DNA of 8,635 nt from Bacteroidota bacterium (GCA_021793635.1 JAJYSI010000117.1:1-8635), one strand, 5' to 3'; shown: positions 1 to 8,403, counted from the first letter of the stretch. Program-made: numbers and translations. The notes: generated by a model from the letters alone, not told the origin.

Positions 1-620
1 TCCGATCTACCAGCATAAATAACGCTGCCCATAACAATATGGGGTTCGTATTCTTCCATCTCTTCAATGGTGCATTTATATTTAATTAAATCTTCTAATG
101 AGCCATACCGTTGAACTTTTTGTTTTACAAGATCTCCGTAAGGCATGGGGTGACGTATTGAAACAACCTTTTTCCCTGCTTCGCGGAGTACTTGGACAAT
201 TTTGCGGGAAGTCTGGGATTTTCCGCATCCGGTTCTAACTGCAATAATTGAAATAACAGGTTTGCTACTTTTAATCATTGTATCATTAGCGCCTAAAAGT
301 TTGAATGAAACACCGGCTGCATTAACAATTGATGCTTTTGTCATAACATAATTAAAAGTAACATCGGAATATGAAAATACCACCTCATCAACTTTAAGCT
401 CTTTAATTAAGCCGGTAAGGTTTATTTCATCGTAAATTTTAATTCCGTTTGGGTACAATTTACCGGCGAGTTCGGGCGGGTAAATTCTACCATCGATATT
501 TGGAATTTGGGTGGCAGTAAAAGCGACAACGTTATAGTCGTTATTGTCGCGGAAGTAGACATTAAAATTGTGGAAGTCGCGTCCGGCGGCGCCCATGATC
601 AAGACATTTTTTGTAGACAT
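1..620 (-). CDS. COG2403-type GTPase, cyclic 2,3-diphosphoglycerate synthetase-like (N-terminal part, runs off window)
   Basis: This is the first 206 residues of a P-loop protein cut by the window edge. From memory, family members are roughly 440-460 residues, so less than half is present. The N-terminus (about 1-120) looks like a Rossmann-type nucleotide-binding fold, with a GAAGRDFHNFN motif at residues 10-20. A nucleotide-binding loop follows at about 127-139 (AVRTGCGKSQTSR). It keeps GKS, but the first glycine of the standard GxxxxGKS is a valine, which I recall as characteristic of this family. Archaeal relatives make cyclic 2,3-diphosphoglycerate from 2,3-diphosphoglycerate and ATP. The role of bacterial homologues is unclear, so 'GTPase' is a family label only. 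No signal peptide or membrane segment is visible, so the protein is probably cytoplasmic. The ATG at 620-618 is well bounded because an in-frame TAG lies only four codons upstream. The Shine-Dalgarno is weak, a GGGG stretch just before GATCTT. Confidence 0.82.
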   Translation of the reverse strand, partial: MSTKNVLIMGAAGRDFHNFNVYFRDNNDYNVVAFTATQIPNIDGRIYPPELAGKLYPNGIKIYDEINLTGLIKELKVDEVVFSYSDVTFNYVMTKASIVNAAGVSFKLLGANDTMIKSSKPVISIIAVRTGCGKSQTSRKIVQVLREAGKKVVSIRHPMPYGDLVKQKVQRYGSLEDLIKYKCTIEEMEEYEPHIVMGSVIYAGRS

Positions 621-651
621 AAGATCCCCGATCTATTGTTTAGAAATATTG

Positions 652-681
652 ATTTAAGGGAATGATACCCAATTTTGTCAA
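652..681 (-). promoter_or_regulatory. Candidate sigma70-like promoter for the GTPase gene
   Basis: On the minus strand a perfect TTGACA (681-676) is followed, 17 nt later, by CTTAAA (658-653), or 18 nt later by TTAAAT (657-652). This lies in the 131-nt gap after glmS and would give a leader of about 25 nt before the GTPase start codon. The -35 is strong but the -10 is poor. The region is AT-rich, so chance matches are likely. The site suggests the GTPase gene can be transcribed independently of glmS. Confidence 0.35.
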
Positions 682-751
682 GCACTATTAAAGCAAAAAT
701 AAGAATAATCGACATTAAAATCTTGATAAAGCTTATTATCAAACGTGAATT

Positions 752-2584
752 TTATTCTACCGTAACGCTCTTAGCTAAATTTCTTGGTTGATCAACGTTT
801 AAACCTTTTTTAACTGCGATGTGATAAGCAAGGAGTTGCAAAGGTATTACGGTTAAAAGCGGCATAAGAATTCTAATAGTATCGGGAATTTTAATGGTAT
901 AGTCGACAAGCTTATCGATCTCATTATCGTTCTTACTAGCAATAGCAATAATACGACCTCGGCGGGCTTTTATTTCCTGAATGTTACTTATAATTTTGTC
1001 GTAAGTAGAATCTTTAGGAGCAATGAACACCACCGGCATATTTTCATCAATCAAGGCGATGGGACCGTGTTTCATCTCCGCAGCCGGATAGCCTTCTGCA
1101 TGTATATAAGAAATTTCTTTAAGCTTCAAAGCGCCTTCAAGGGCAACCGGGAAGTTATAGCCGCGTCCGAGGTATAAAAAGTTTTTTGAGTCTTTAAATA
1201 TTTCTGCAATTTTTTCAATTTCATCATTAAGCTTTAATATTTCCGAAATCTTATCCGGTATGTGTGATAATTCGAGGGCAATAGATTTACCATCAACCAA
1301 ACTCATGGTTTTTTTACGGGCAATTAGCAAAGTAATTAAAGCAAGTACAACAAGCTGAGAAGAGAACGCTTTAGTAGAAGCAACACCTATTTCAGGACCG
1401 GCATGTGTATAAACGCCGGCGTTACTTTCGCGAGCGATAGAACTTCCGACCACATTACAGATTCCGAGCACAAGTGCGCCTCTTAGTTTAGCCTCTTTAA
1501 GAGCGGCGAGAGTGTCTGCGGTTTCACCGCTTTGAGAGATAAAAAATATTGCATCGTCTTTTTCAATAATCGGATTTCGGTAGCGAAATTCTGAAGCATA
1601 CTCTACCTCAGTAGGAATACGTGTGAATTGCTCAAGCATATATTTACCGACAAGCCCTGCATGCCATGAAGTACCACATGCCGAAATAGTAATTCTTTTT
1701 GAAGCCGCAAGTCTGTCTGCGACGTTTTCCAGACCTCCGAGTTTTGCAGTACCTTCGTCAAAAAGAATTCTACCCCTCATTGAATTACGAACAGACTCAG
1801 GTTGCTCCATAATTTCTTTAAGCATAAAATGAGGGAAACCGCCTTTGTCAATTTCGTCTAAAGTCATGGAAATTTCGTGAATTTCCTTTTTAACTTCCTT
1901 ATCAAGACTAGTTTTAGCGTTAAAGTGGTCTTTGAAAACTTGGATAATCTCGCCGTCTTCAAGATAAACAATTTGTTTAGTGTGAGAAATAATTGCAGAA
2001 ACATCAGAAGCGACAAAATTTTCATTTTCACCTATACCCAGAACAAGGGGAGAACCTTTACGAGCTGCAATAATTTTATCAGGTTCCTTTTCATAGATAA
2101 CCGCGATTCCGTAAGTGCCTTCAACTTCGCTTAAAGCTAATTGAACAGATCTAAATAGAGAATGTCCTTTTACTAAAAAGCTGTCAATTAAATGGGGAAG
2201 AACTTCGGAATCAGTTTGAGTAATAAACTCGTACCCAAGCTTTTGAAGTCCCGTTCTTAAGGTTTGGTAATTTTCAATTATTCCATTATGAATTACATAT
2301 AAGTTTTTTGAAGTATTGAAATGAGGATGAGCATTTATTTCATTGGGCACACCGTGTGTTGCCCAACGGGTATGCCCGATTCCAAGATTTGCAGATAAAT
2401 CAAGATTATCTATTTTGTTTTCAAGAAGAGATACTTTTCCTTTGTTTTTAATTACTTCGGAGTGATGATCGAAAATGAGTGCAATACCAGCGGAATCGTA
2501 TCCTCGGTACTCCAATCTTTTTAATCCGTTAATGATAATCGGCACACAATTTTTTTCACCTATATATCCTACAATCCCACACAT
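752..2584 (-). CDS. glmS: Glutamine--fructose-6-phosphate aminotransferase (isomerizing), GlmS
   Basis: GlmS converts fructose-6-phosphate and glutamine to glucosamine-6-phosphate and glutamate, the entry step to UDP-GlcNAc for peptidoglycan and LPS, in the cytoplasm. The 610 residues match the usual full length (E. coli about 609). The N-terminal glutaminase domain (about 1-220) opens with MCGIVGYIG, whose Cys2 becomes the nucleophile after Met removal. It also carries GHTRWATHG (70-78), NGIIENY (100-106) and TDSE (124-127). The first SIS domain has SACGTSWHAG (301-310), SQSGETADT (350-358) and EIGVASTKAF (398-407). The second has E490 and H506 (EMKHGP), and the tail ends in DQPRNLAKSVTVE with K605. 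E490, H506 and K605 all sit at a constant offset of 2 from E. coli E488, H504 and K603, so the isomerase site is intact. The start is fixed by the conserved MCGI terminus and a good AGGAG. The gene follows the C25 peptidase by 86 nt. I see no truncation or frameshift. Confidence 0.98.
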   Translation of the reverse strand: MCGIVGYIGEKNCVPIIINGLKRLEYRGYDSAGIALIFDHHSEVIKNKGKVSLLENKIDNLDLSANLGIGHTRWATHGVPNEINAHPHFNTSKNLYVIHNGIIENYQTLRTGLQKLGYEFITQTDSEVLPHLIDSFLVKGHSLFRSVQLALSEVEGTYGIAVIYEKEPDKIIAARKGSPLVLGIGENENFVASDVSAIISHTKQIVYLEDGEIIQVFKDHFNAKTSLDKEVKKEIHEISMTLDEIDKGGFPHFMLKEIMEQPESVRNSMRGRILFDEGTAKLGGLENVADRLAASKRITISACGTSWHAGLVGKYMLEQFTRIPTEVEYASEFRYRNPIIEKDDAIFFISQSGETADTLAALKEAKLRGALVLGICNVVGSSIARESNAGVYTHAGPEIGVASTKAFSSQLVVLALITLLIARKKTMSLVDGKSIALELSHIPDKISEILKLNDEIEKIAEIFKDSKNFLYLGRGYNFPVALEGALKLKEISYIHAEGYPAAEMKHGPIALIDENMPVVFIAPKDSTYDKIISNIQEIKARRGRIIAIASKNDNEIDKLVDYTIKIPDTIRILMPLLTVIPLQLLAYHIAVKKGLNVDQPRNLAKSVTVE

Positions 2585-2589
2585 TATGG

Positions 2590-2594
2590 CTCCT
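2590..2594 (-). promoter_or_regulatory. Ribosome binding site of glmS
   Basis: AGGAG on the minus strand sits 5 nt before the glmS ATG (CCATA spacer). It is the only strong Shine-Dalgarno among the three starts in the window, and it confirms the glmS start. Confidence 0.8.
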
Positions 2595-2628
2595 GTTATT
2601 TATAGAAAATTTAAATAATCATAGTGTA

Positions 2629-2657
2629 ATTATATTTTATATTTGGACTAATTGAAA
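2629..2657 (-). promoter_or_regulatory. Candidate promoter of glmS
   Basis: In the 86-nt gap between the peptidase stop and glmS, the minus strand reads TTTCAA (2657-2652), a 17-nt spacer, then a perfect TATAAT (2634-2629). This predicts a leader of about 38 nt that contains the AGGAG. The -35 matches consensus at only three of six positions and the gap is very AT-rich. The gap is too short for a glmS ribozyme, and none is visible. Confidence 0.38.
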
Positions 2658-2670
2658 GCTACATTAAGCG

Positions 2671-5600
2671 TTATTTTACTTTGGCAAATTTTTGGATAAC
2701 GGACTTCACACTGCCGTTATTTTTAATTATAATTTTGTAAAAATAAACTCCATTTGCAAGTAGGCTTCCGTCTTCGTCACGTCCGTCCCAATATATTTTA
2801 TTAAAACCAATTTGAAGGTCTGACTGAGGGACTATAATATTTTTAATTAGCCTTCCGGCAACGGTAAATATTTTGATGGTAAATTTTTCCGGAATATTTG
2901 CGCCGGTTAGCTGAAAAGTAAAATTCGTATTATCGTTAAACGGATTGGGATAATTAAAAACATTTTGAATATCAGTTTGATTAGAGGTGTAAAACTCAAG
3001 TGTATGAGCAAGCGAATCGGAATAATAACCGGAAGGACCTCTTACAATAAAACTAATAGTATGCTTTCCATCAGCTAAAACGGGAGTCCATCTTATTTCA
3101 GTGTGAGCGTTTGGATATGGGATTTCTGTATACATTATGTCAGTTCCCGAAAAGTTAAAAGGATTACCGTCAAATGAAATAATAAACTTTGAAGTGTCTA
3201 CTGGTAATGTATCGGTATCTTTCAACGAAATAATTACAATAGGTTTTGAAGAGACAATATCGCCATTCAAAATTTCATTGCCGTCAAAAGTTATGGAAAA
3301 GGACGGTTTTACTGAATCCACTATGATAAAAAGATTTTTACTTGTAGAGTTGTTAAAAGGATAGAACTCACCCGAAGATAAAACAGCTGTTGCATTAATA
3401 ATATTTGAAGATAATAAATTTGCTGTTTGAATTATGGAGCTTATATCAACTGCACTATCAGCAGGGACAAAAATTGCTTTTGAATAGAAAGGCGAATTGT
3501 TCGAATTTAAGAATAAATTTAGCTGAACAGAATCGGCGTTTGAAAGTCCGTAATTGTGCAGTCTTAATTTTATATTAACCGGAACTCCTTGAAGAACTGA
3601 ATCCTGACTTAGTGTCATTTCATCTTTTAGTAAAGAAATATCCGGCAGAGACGTATAATCAACGGAGACGGATTTTAAGTTTACCGGAGAAGTTGAAGTA
3701 AATGAAGAATCCCATAAATTAATTCCGAGCTTAATATAATTATACTTTCGAGATTCTAGATTTCCGATGTTTAGTGGCGGCATGAAATTAGTTTTTAACG
3801 TATCCCATTGATTAGTTCCTGTATTCTTACCAAGCAAAGAGACTTTAAAGGCGGATAGATTATCTCTATTAACAATATTTAGATTTAGGTTATTCCATTC
3901 AGCAGCAGGGCCAATTTCGCTCGTTGTTACGCTTCCGGTTGCATCTATATATTTTCCTTTGAATTTAGAAATTTTCGGAGTGACGCTTTTATTACTATAT
4001 ACCGAAGTATAAACAAGATTATTTTCTGAGTCATAACACCAAGCGTAATAGTTTTGGAAAGGGTTATATGAAATCCATTCCTCTTCAAAAACTCCGTCAG
4101 AGATTCTTATCCTGCGAATAAATCCGTTTTCAAAATTTTCATACGGGTAGATAAATCCGTCAGCAACAAAGAATGATGAGAAACCGGAATAACTTGTTCC
4201 GCTAAGCTGCATATCGGGCTTAATCAAAGACCAGTTATTTTTTGGGTTAAATGTTCTTAATACATAGTGATTATTTCCGGAAGTATCCTTACCTGTAAGA
4301 TTGTAAACATAATTACTATCGGCTGATAGATAGAAAGCACCGTTTTGAATTTTCGCATTATCCCAGTTTAATAATCCATCCTTGAGAAAAACTCTGGCGG
4401 TATCACCTGTATATCTATCAACTTTCAACAGGCTATAAGGCTCACCATCGGTGACATAAATAAAGCCGTCACTCAAATAAAACATTGAATTTTTAATCGG
4501 TGCGTAAAAATTTGGTAAAGTTCCATAAAATCGTCCTTTTACCGTTCCATTCAACCCAGTTCCGAACCTGTATATTTTTGAATATCCATGCAGGTTATAT
4601 TTAAGCGCATAATACCAAATATTTCCAATATATATATAAGAGCCGTCGGTAGTAATTGAAGTCATTCCGGTGGAATCTAAAACTGACGATGTAATTATTA
4701 TATCTTCCAATAAATTTTTAATAAAAGGTTTAGGTGGAAGATAAACTGTATTTAGTGTTAAACCGGAATCAGAAATATTCATATTATAATGATTGAACAA
4801 GGCAAGCTGTTTCCCATGAACGAAATAGCCATTTTGTTTCGAATCCATAATTGAAAATGTTCTAGGTACACTCCAACCGCTTGAATCTAAACCATTATAG
4901 ATTCTTGATCTCCAGAAATAAATTCCTTTTAGAAGCGGCGGTGACTTCCATAAGACTAAGCCTAAAGAAGGCGATATTGATGACAAGCTAACCGGATTAA
5001 TAAAATTAATATTCGTATCAATTTGAATAAAATAATTCATAGGTTGAGATAAAAAATAACCAATATCTGCAATTCTAAATTCAACTGAAGAAGTTTGTGA
5101 AGTGAATCCATCAACCGGAGAAATTATGTTCGGATTTTGAAGATTATAAACTATTATAGAATTTTTTGCAATATTATCGGAATGATCTAATTCAGGAATA
5201 ATATTTTCTTCATTTACTTTAACAATAAAGGAATAATTTCCGGCAATCCGTGGAATCCAGGTAAAATAGGTTGAATCTTTAAGACCAAAGCTTCCTAATT
5301 TTTTTTTACCTAATTGGAAAGTAGTATCGAGAGACTCAACAAATAATTGAATAGTAACAGAATCAGAAGGAAATAAAACACCAAGATTCTGTATGTTAAT
5401 TTTTATTTGCACAGTGTCGTTGACTATTTCATTCTCTTTTTCGAAAGAAATTCCGGCTGAAGAAACGCTAAAGTCGGGTTTATCAGGTAAAGCTAATTTC
5501 AGAACCGGATCACCGAGATAAGTAAGAAGAGCAATTTGGCTGCTATTATATCCAACAGCAGGCATAATATTTTTTGCAAATTGAAATACTTTTCCAGTAA

Positions 5601-8394
5601 GATAATTTTTTTTATTAAAGATTTCATCAAAGATTAAATTATCAACGAAAGTACCGACACTCCAGTAAGTAAGTCCAACATTTCCAAAAAATCCTATACT
5701 TCCCTTTCCGGGAACTTTATTAAACTGCTCACCAAAAACATCCTGATCGTCAAAATAAGCGGTATAACATGTAACGCTTAAAATAACAGGGAGCCGCCCG
5801 CCGTTATTCAATAAATAAATATCATCGTTAAGAAATGTAAGATCCCATTGATATCCTCCACCATGCCCGTAATAATTTACTAAAGCTGCACCTTCATTTA
5901 TTTTATTTCTAATTTCGGGGCCTGCCCCTTGAAACTGAAAATATTCAGGTCTGTCAGGGTATCGCATAACCTTAGTAGAATTGAATCCATTTGCGATTAC
6001 ATAAGATTGTTCGAGTTCCACGCTTGCATCATTTAATTCAAGGTTATCTTCATCAGCTTGGTTTAACCCGGATGAAAGTAAAAGAATATTTTGCTTCCAG
6101 GATTTGGTATTATCTAGAGGATAGTTAATTAATTTATCGACAAGAATATTTCCTTCGGCGACTGTTTCGCAAGATAACCTTCCGATTGCTAAGTCAGGAT
6201 GAATATTATCAGATACAGCCACAATCATATTATCGCTAACTGATTCTCCAAGGGTGGGACTATAATAAGGAATAGATGGAACAAAGCTTTTGCGGCTTGT
6301 TGAAAGAAGCTGGCGATAATCATGGCTCATATCACCAAGGAGTACAACATAAGCCGCCGATGGTTTTTCCCAATTAGAAAAAGCATAAGAAACAAAATTC
6401 TTAATAGCATAAGGGTCAAGAAGTCCGTTTGAAAACTCGTTATAAATCTGATTAGTATAAGCTATTTTAATCCTCGGATTAGTTATTGAAGAATCCGGAA
6501 AATTATTGTTTCTAAAGTTTGCAAGTCTTTCTGCTACAGATTTAAAATCCGGATGAGCTATAATGATATAGTCGGCTCCGTTCGAAGAATTTCTTAAATC
6601 TGATTGGACTGACTTAGTAATAGAATCCGGTGAAAGGAAATAATCATACCCAACGCAGAAATAATCAACCGGAAAAGAGACAGAATCGACAAAGAAAGCA
6701 GAATTATATTGATCGTGGGTAATGAGCGCATTTTTGATAATTACATTTTTTTGGGGAACAAATATTTTAATAGAATCTCTGATGAAGAGCCAGGTCCAAT
6801 ATCTAATTTTCCCAGTAATATTAGGAGGACTGCTGAACTCGATATGATTTGTATCTGCGCGATTATCACGCCAATAAAATACCTCAAACCAGTTAACAGC
6901 AATTTCATCTGTTGAAGTAAGAGAGCAAGCATCGCCGTTAACATGAATTTGCATAATATTTCCTGTAGGATAGATTTGGACATTTTCTTTTGAAAGTGAA
7001 ATCGTTTTTTCAAAAGTTGCAGTATTTTGCCCAGACCAGGCAATTGAACCAACCGGTTGATTGGTGATGGTTATGTATGCATTATGATCCGTAGAACAGC
7101 CGCTATTTGTAGTCAAACCTTGTAGTTGAACTTTGACTTTTATTTGTGTTGAATCGGGTTCAAGATTTTTTAGTCCGTCAAAATGAAATTCAAAGGCGTG
7201 CTGGATAGAACCATGCTGTCCGGAAACTTTATCCCACAACCAAAAATCCCTTTTATCATCTCCTGCATAGCCGAGATTTTCATAGAGAGAATCCTTTTCA
7301 AAATGAAGTTTAGTATAATTTGTTTGGAAAGTGTAATCCCATTGCTTATTTGAGCAGTCTTTTCCAACATACCTCAAACCGGCCGAATCTGCTTCGGTAG
7401 AAAAGAAATAGACATTATCAATGTTATAAATATTTGACTCAGCATACGGAGTGGATTTTGGCGGAGAACCTACAAATTCTATAAAATCTCCCGTGTTAAA
7501 AATTCCATCATTATTATTATCTGAGACATAAATTGGAACTTGCTCACCTTCGTTTAATAATTCTAATTTTGAAATGAGAACATTATTTAGTAAAGCTCCG
7601 GCAGCAACTAGCTGCTCATAAGTAATCCGGTAGACACCTTTTTTTTTAAGATAGATTTTGTAATAAGACTTTGAAGGGTCGTACCAATATTTCTGTGAAA
7701 TATCTGCTTTTGTATTTAAGGTAGTGAATTTATCTCCGATCCACTTTACGGCTTCATTTTTATTTATTATGAAGCTATTCACAAATTCAAGAGTTTTTAG
7801 ATCATTTATTTTACCCATGGATTTAATCGAAGTGTGAGACGCACCAAAAGAAACCTCGACTAATATTTTTTTATTGTACACTAATTCTCGTGAAACCGGG
7901 TTAAATTGGAACGGTGAAGCATTAAGAATGATAATATGAGCATAGCGGTAAAAATAATCATCAATTATCTCTGCAGGTAATGAGGGGAATAAATTATTTT
8001 TGCTATAAATATTTTCATTCAAATCAGTGAGTGTAATTGTTTTTTTAGACGGATCTTCAATAGGCATCGGAAGAATAAATTGATTTTGGATTACTGAATT
8101 ATCGAGCGAAAGGATTTTAATCTTTGACAGTGAACCTACCGGTACACCGATGTGTATATAAAATGCCGGCAGCCAAGGTTCTCCGGAGATTCGTAGAGGA
8201 TAGGTTTTGCCGGTTATGTATTGAAATTTTTTACCGCTAATTAAAGTGTCAGTAATTTTATATGAATCCGAAAAATTAAATTCTATTTTTATATGGTCAG
8301 AAGTGGACTCAACTACACGGTAAGATTGAGCATTCACGGAAGGGAAAGACAATAGTAAAATAAAACAAATAACCGGATTATAAAGAGCATTCAT
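2671..8394 (-). CDS. Secreted C25 (gingipain-family) cysteine peptidase with beta-propeller-like region and T9SS type A sorting domain
   Basis: A 1907-residue exported, probably surface-attached or released peptidase. A hydrophobic signal peptide (about 1-22, likely cut after VNA) precedes a C25 propeptide-like region (about 23-230). Next come a segment with YYKIYLKKKGVYRITYEQL (244-262) and an N..DGIFNTGDFIEFVG motif (about 294-309), both common in PorU-like and related C25 proteins. The catalytic core (about 605-970) has VVLLGD (683-688), PDLAIGRLS (733-741), YYGHGGG with the catalytic His844, and LSVTCYTAY with the catalytic Cys876, so the His/Cys dyad is intact. Downstream are a CARDB-like domain (about 973-1084), an Fn3-like segment (about 1085-1183), a propeller-like region (about 1240-1480), a second CARDB-like domain (about 1584-1692), an Ig-like domain (about 1694-1803) and a FlgD-like T9SS tail (about 1812-1907, with NYPNPFN and NGVYFYK). 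The start is bounded by an in-frame TAA four codons upstream. It lacks a clear Shine-Dalgarno, consistent with coupling to the preceding gene. It could be the sortase PorU, but it is much longer than the roughly 1150-residue P. gingivalis PorU and has no porV beside it. A T9SS-exported protease is equally possible, so no symbol is given. Confidence 0.9.
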   Translation of the reverse strand: MNALYNPVICFILLLSFPSVNAQSYRVVESTSDHIKIEFNFSDSYKITDTLISGKKFQYITGKTYPLRISGEPWLPAFYIHIGVPVGSLSKIKILSLDNSVIQNQFILPMPIEDPSKKTITLTDLNENIYSKNNLFPSLPAEIIDDYFYRYAHIIILNASPFQFNPVSRELVYNKKILVEVSFGASHTSIKSMGKINDLKTLEFVNSFIINKNEAVKWIGDKFTTLNTKADISQKYWYDPSKSYYKIYLKKKGVYRITYEQLVAAGALLNNVLISKLELLNEGEQVPIYVSDNNNDGIFNTGDFIEFVGSPPKSTPYAESNIYNIDNVYFFSTEADSAGLRYVGKDCSNKQWDYTFQTNYTKLHFEKDSLYENLGYAGDDKRDFWLWDKVSGQHGSIQHAFEFHFDGLKNLEPDSTQIKVKVQLQGLTTNSGCSTDHNAYITITNQPVGSIAWSGQNTATFEKTISLSKENVQIYPTGNIMQIHVNGDACSLTSTDEIAVNWFEVFYWRDNRADTNHIEFSSPPNITGKIRYWTWLFIRDSIKIFVPQKNVIIKNALITHDQYNSAFFVDSVSFPVDYFCVGYDYFLSPDSITKSVQSDLRNSSNGADYIIIAHPDFKSVAERLANFRNNNFPDSSITNPRIKIAYTNQIYNEFSNGLLDPYAIKNFVSYAFSNWEKPSAAYVVLLGDMSHDYRQLLSTSRKSFVPSIPYYSPTLGESVSDNMIVAVSDNIHPDLAIGRLSCETVAEGNILVDKLINYPLDNTKSWKQNILLLSSGLNQADEDNLELNDASVELEQSYVIANGFNSTKVMRYPDRPEYFQFQGAGPEIRNKINEGAALVNYYGHGGGYQWDLTFLNDDIYLLNNGGRLPVILSVTCYTAYFDDQDVFGEQFNKVPGKGSIGFFGNVGLTYWSVGTFVDNLIFDEIFNKKNYLTGKVFQFAKNIMPAVGYNSSQIALLTYLGDPVLKLALPDKPDFSVSSAGISFEKENEIVNDTVQIKINIQNLGVLFPSDSVTIQLFVESLDTTFQLGKKKLGSFGLKDSTYFTWIPRIAGNYSFIVKVNEENIIPELDHSDNIAKNSIIVYNLQNPNIISPVDGFTSQTSSVEFRIADIGYFLSQPMNYFIQIDTNINFINPVSLSSISPSLGLVLWKSPPLLKGIYFWRSRIYNGLDSSGWSVPRTFSIMDSKQNGYFVHGKQLALFNHYNMNISDSGLTLNTVYLPPKPFIKNLLEDIIITSSVLDSTGMTSITTDGSYIYIGNIWYYALKYNLHGYSKIYRFGTGLNGTVKGRFYGTLPNFYAPIKNSMFYLSDGFIYVTDGEPYSLLKVDRYTGDTARVFLKDGLLNWDNAKIQNGAFYLSADSNYVYNLTGKDTSGNNHYVLRTFNPKNNWSLIKPDMQLSGTSYSGFSSFFVADGFIYPYENFENGFIRRIRISDGVFEEEWISYNPFQNYYAWCYDSENNLVYTSVYSNKSVTPKISKFKGKYIDATGSVTTSEIGPAAEWNNLNLNIVNRDNLSAFKVSLLGKNTGTNQWDTLKTNFMPPLNIGNLESRKYNYIKLGINLWDSSFTSTSPVNLKSVSVDYTSLPDISLLKDEMTLSQDSVLQGVPVNIKLRLHNYGLSNADSVQLNLFLNSNNSPFYSKAIFVPADSAVDISSIIQTANLLSSNIINATAVLSSGEFYPFNNSTSKNLFIIVDSVKPSFSITFDGNEILNGDIVSSKPIVIISLKDTDTLPVDTSKFIISFDGNPFNFSGTDIMYTEIPYPNAHTEIRWTPVLADGKHTISFIVRGPSGYYSDSLAHTLEFYTSNQTDIQNVFNYPNPFNDNTNFTFQLTGANIPEKFTIKIFTVAGRLIKNIIVPQSDLQIGFNKIYWDGRDEDGSLLANGVYFYKIIIKNNGSVKSVIQKFAKVK

Positions 8395-8403
8395 AAGATC
8401 AAA

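Noticed and set aside
724..741. Inverted repeat TGATAA-AGCTTA-TTATCA just after the glmS stop, a possible terminator
   Set aside because: The 6-bp stem has only one G-C pair, and the U run after it is only four bases and is offset. It is too weak for an intrinsic terminator and is expected by chance in an AT-rich gap.
2585..2670. glmS ribozyme or other riboswitch upstream of glmS
   Set aside because: The gap is only 86 nt, shorter than a glmS ribozyme, very AT-rich, and shows no conserved helices. The known glmS ribozymes are mainly from Firmicutes.
6741..7052. Open frame of 103 codons on the minus strand inside the peptidase gene
   Set aside because: It is a shadow in another frame of the C25 gene, with low-complexity leucine-rich composition and no recognisable domain. 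The same applies to the shorter frames at 7170-7370, 6709-6915, 3137-3364, 1877-2134 and 1623-1832.
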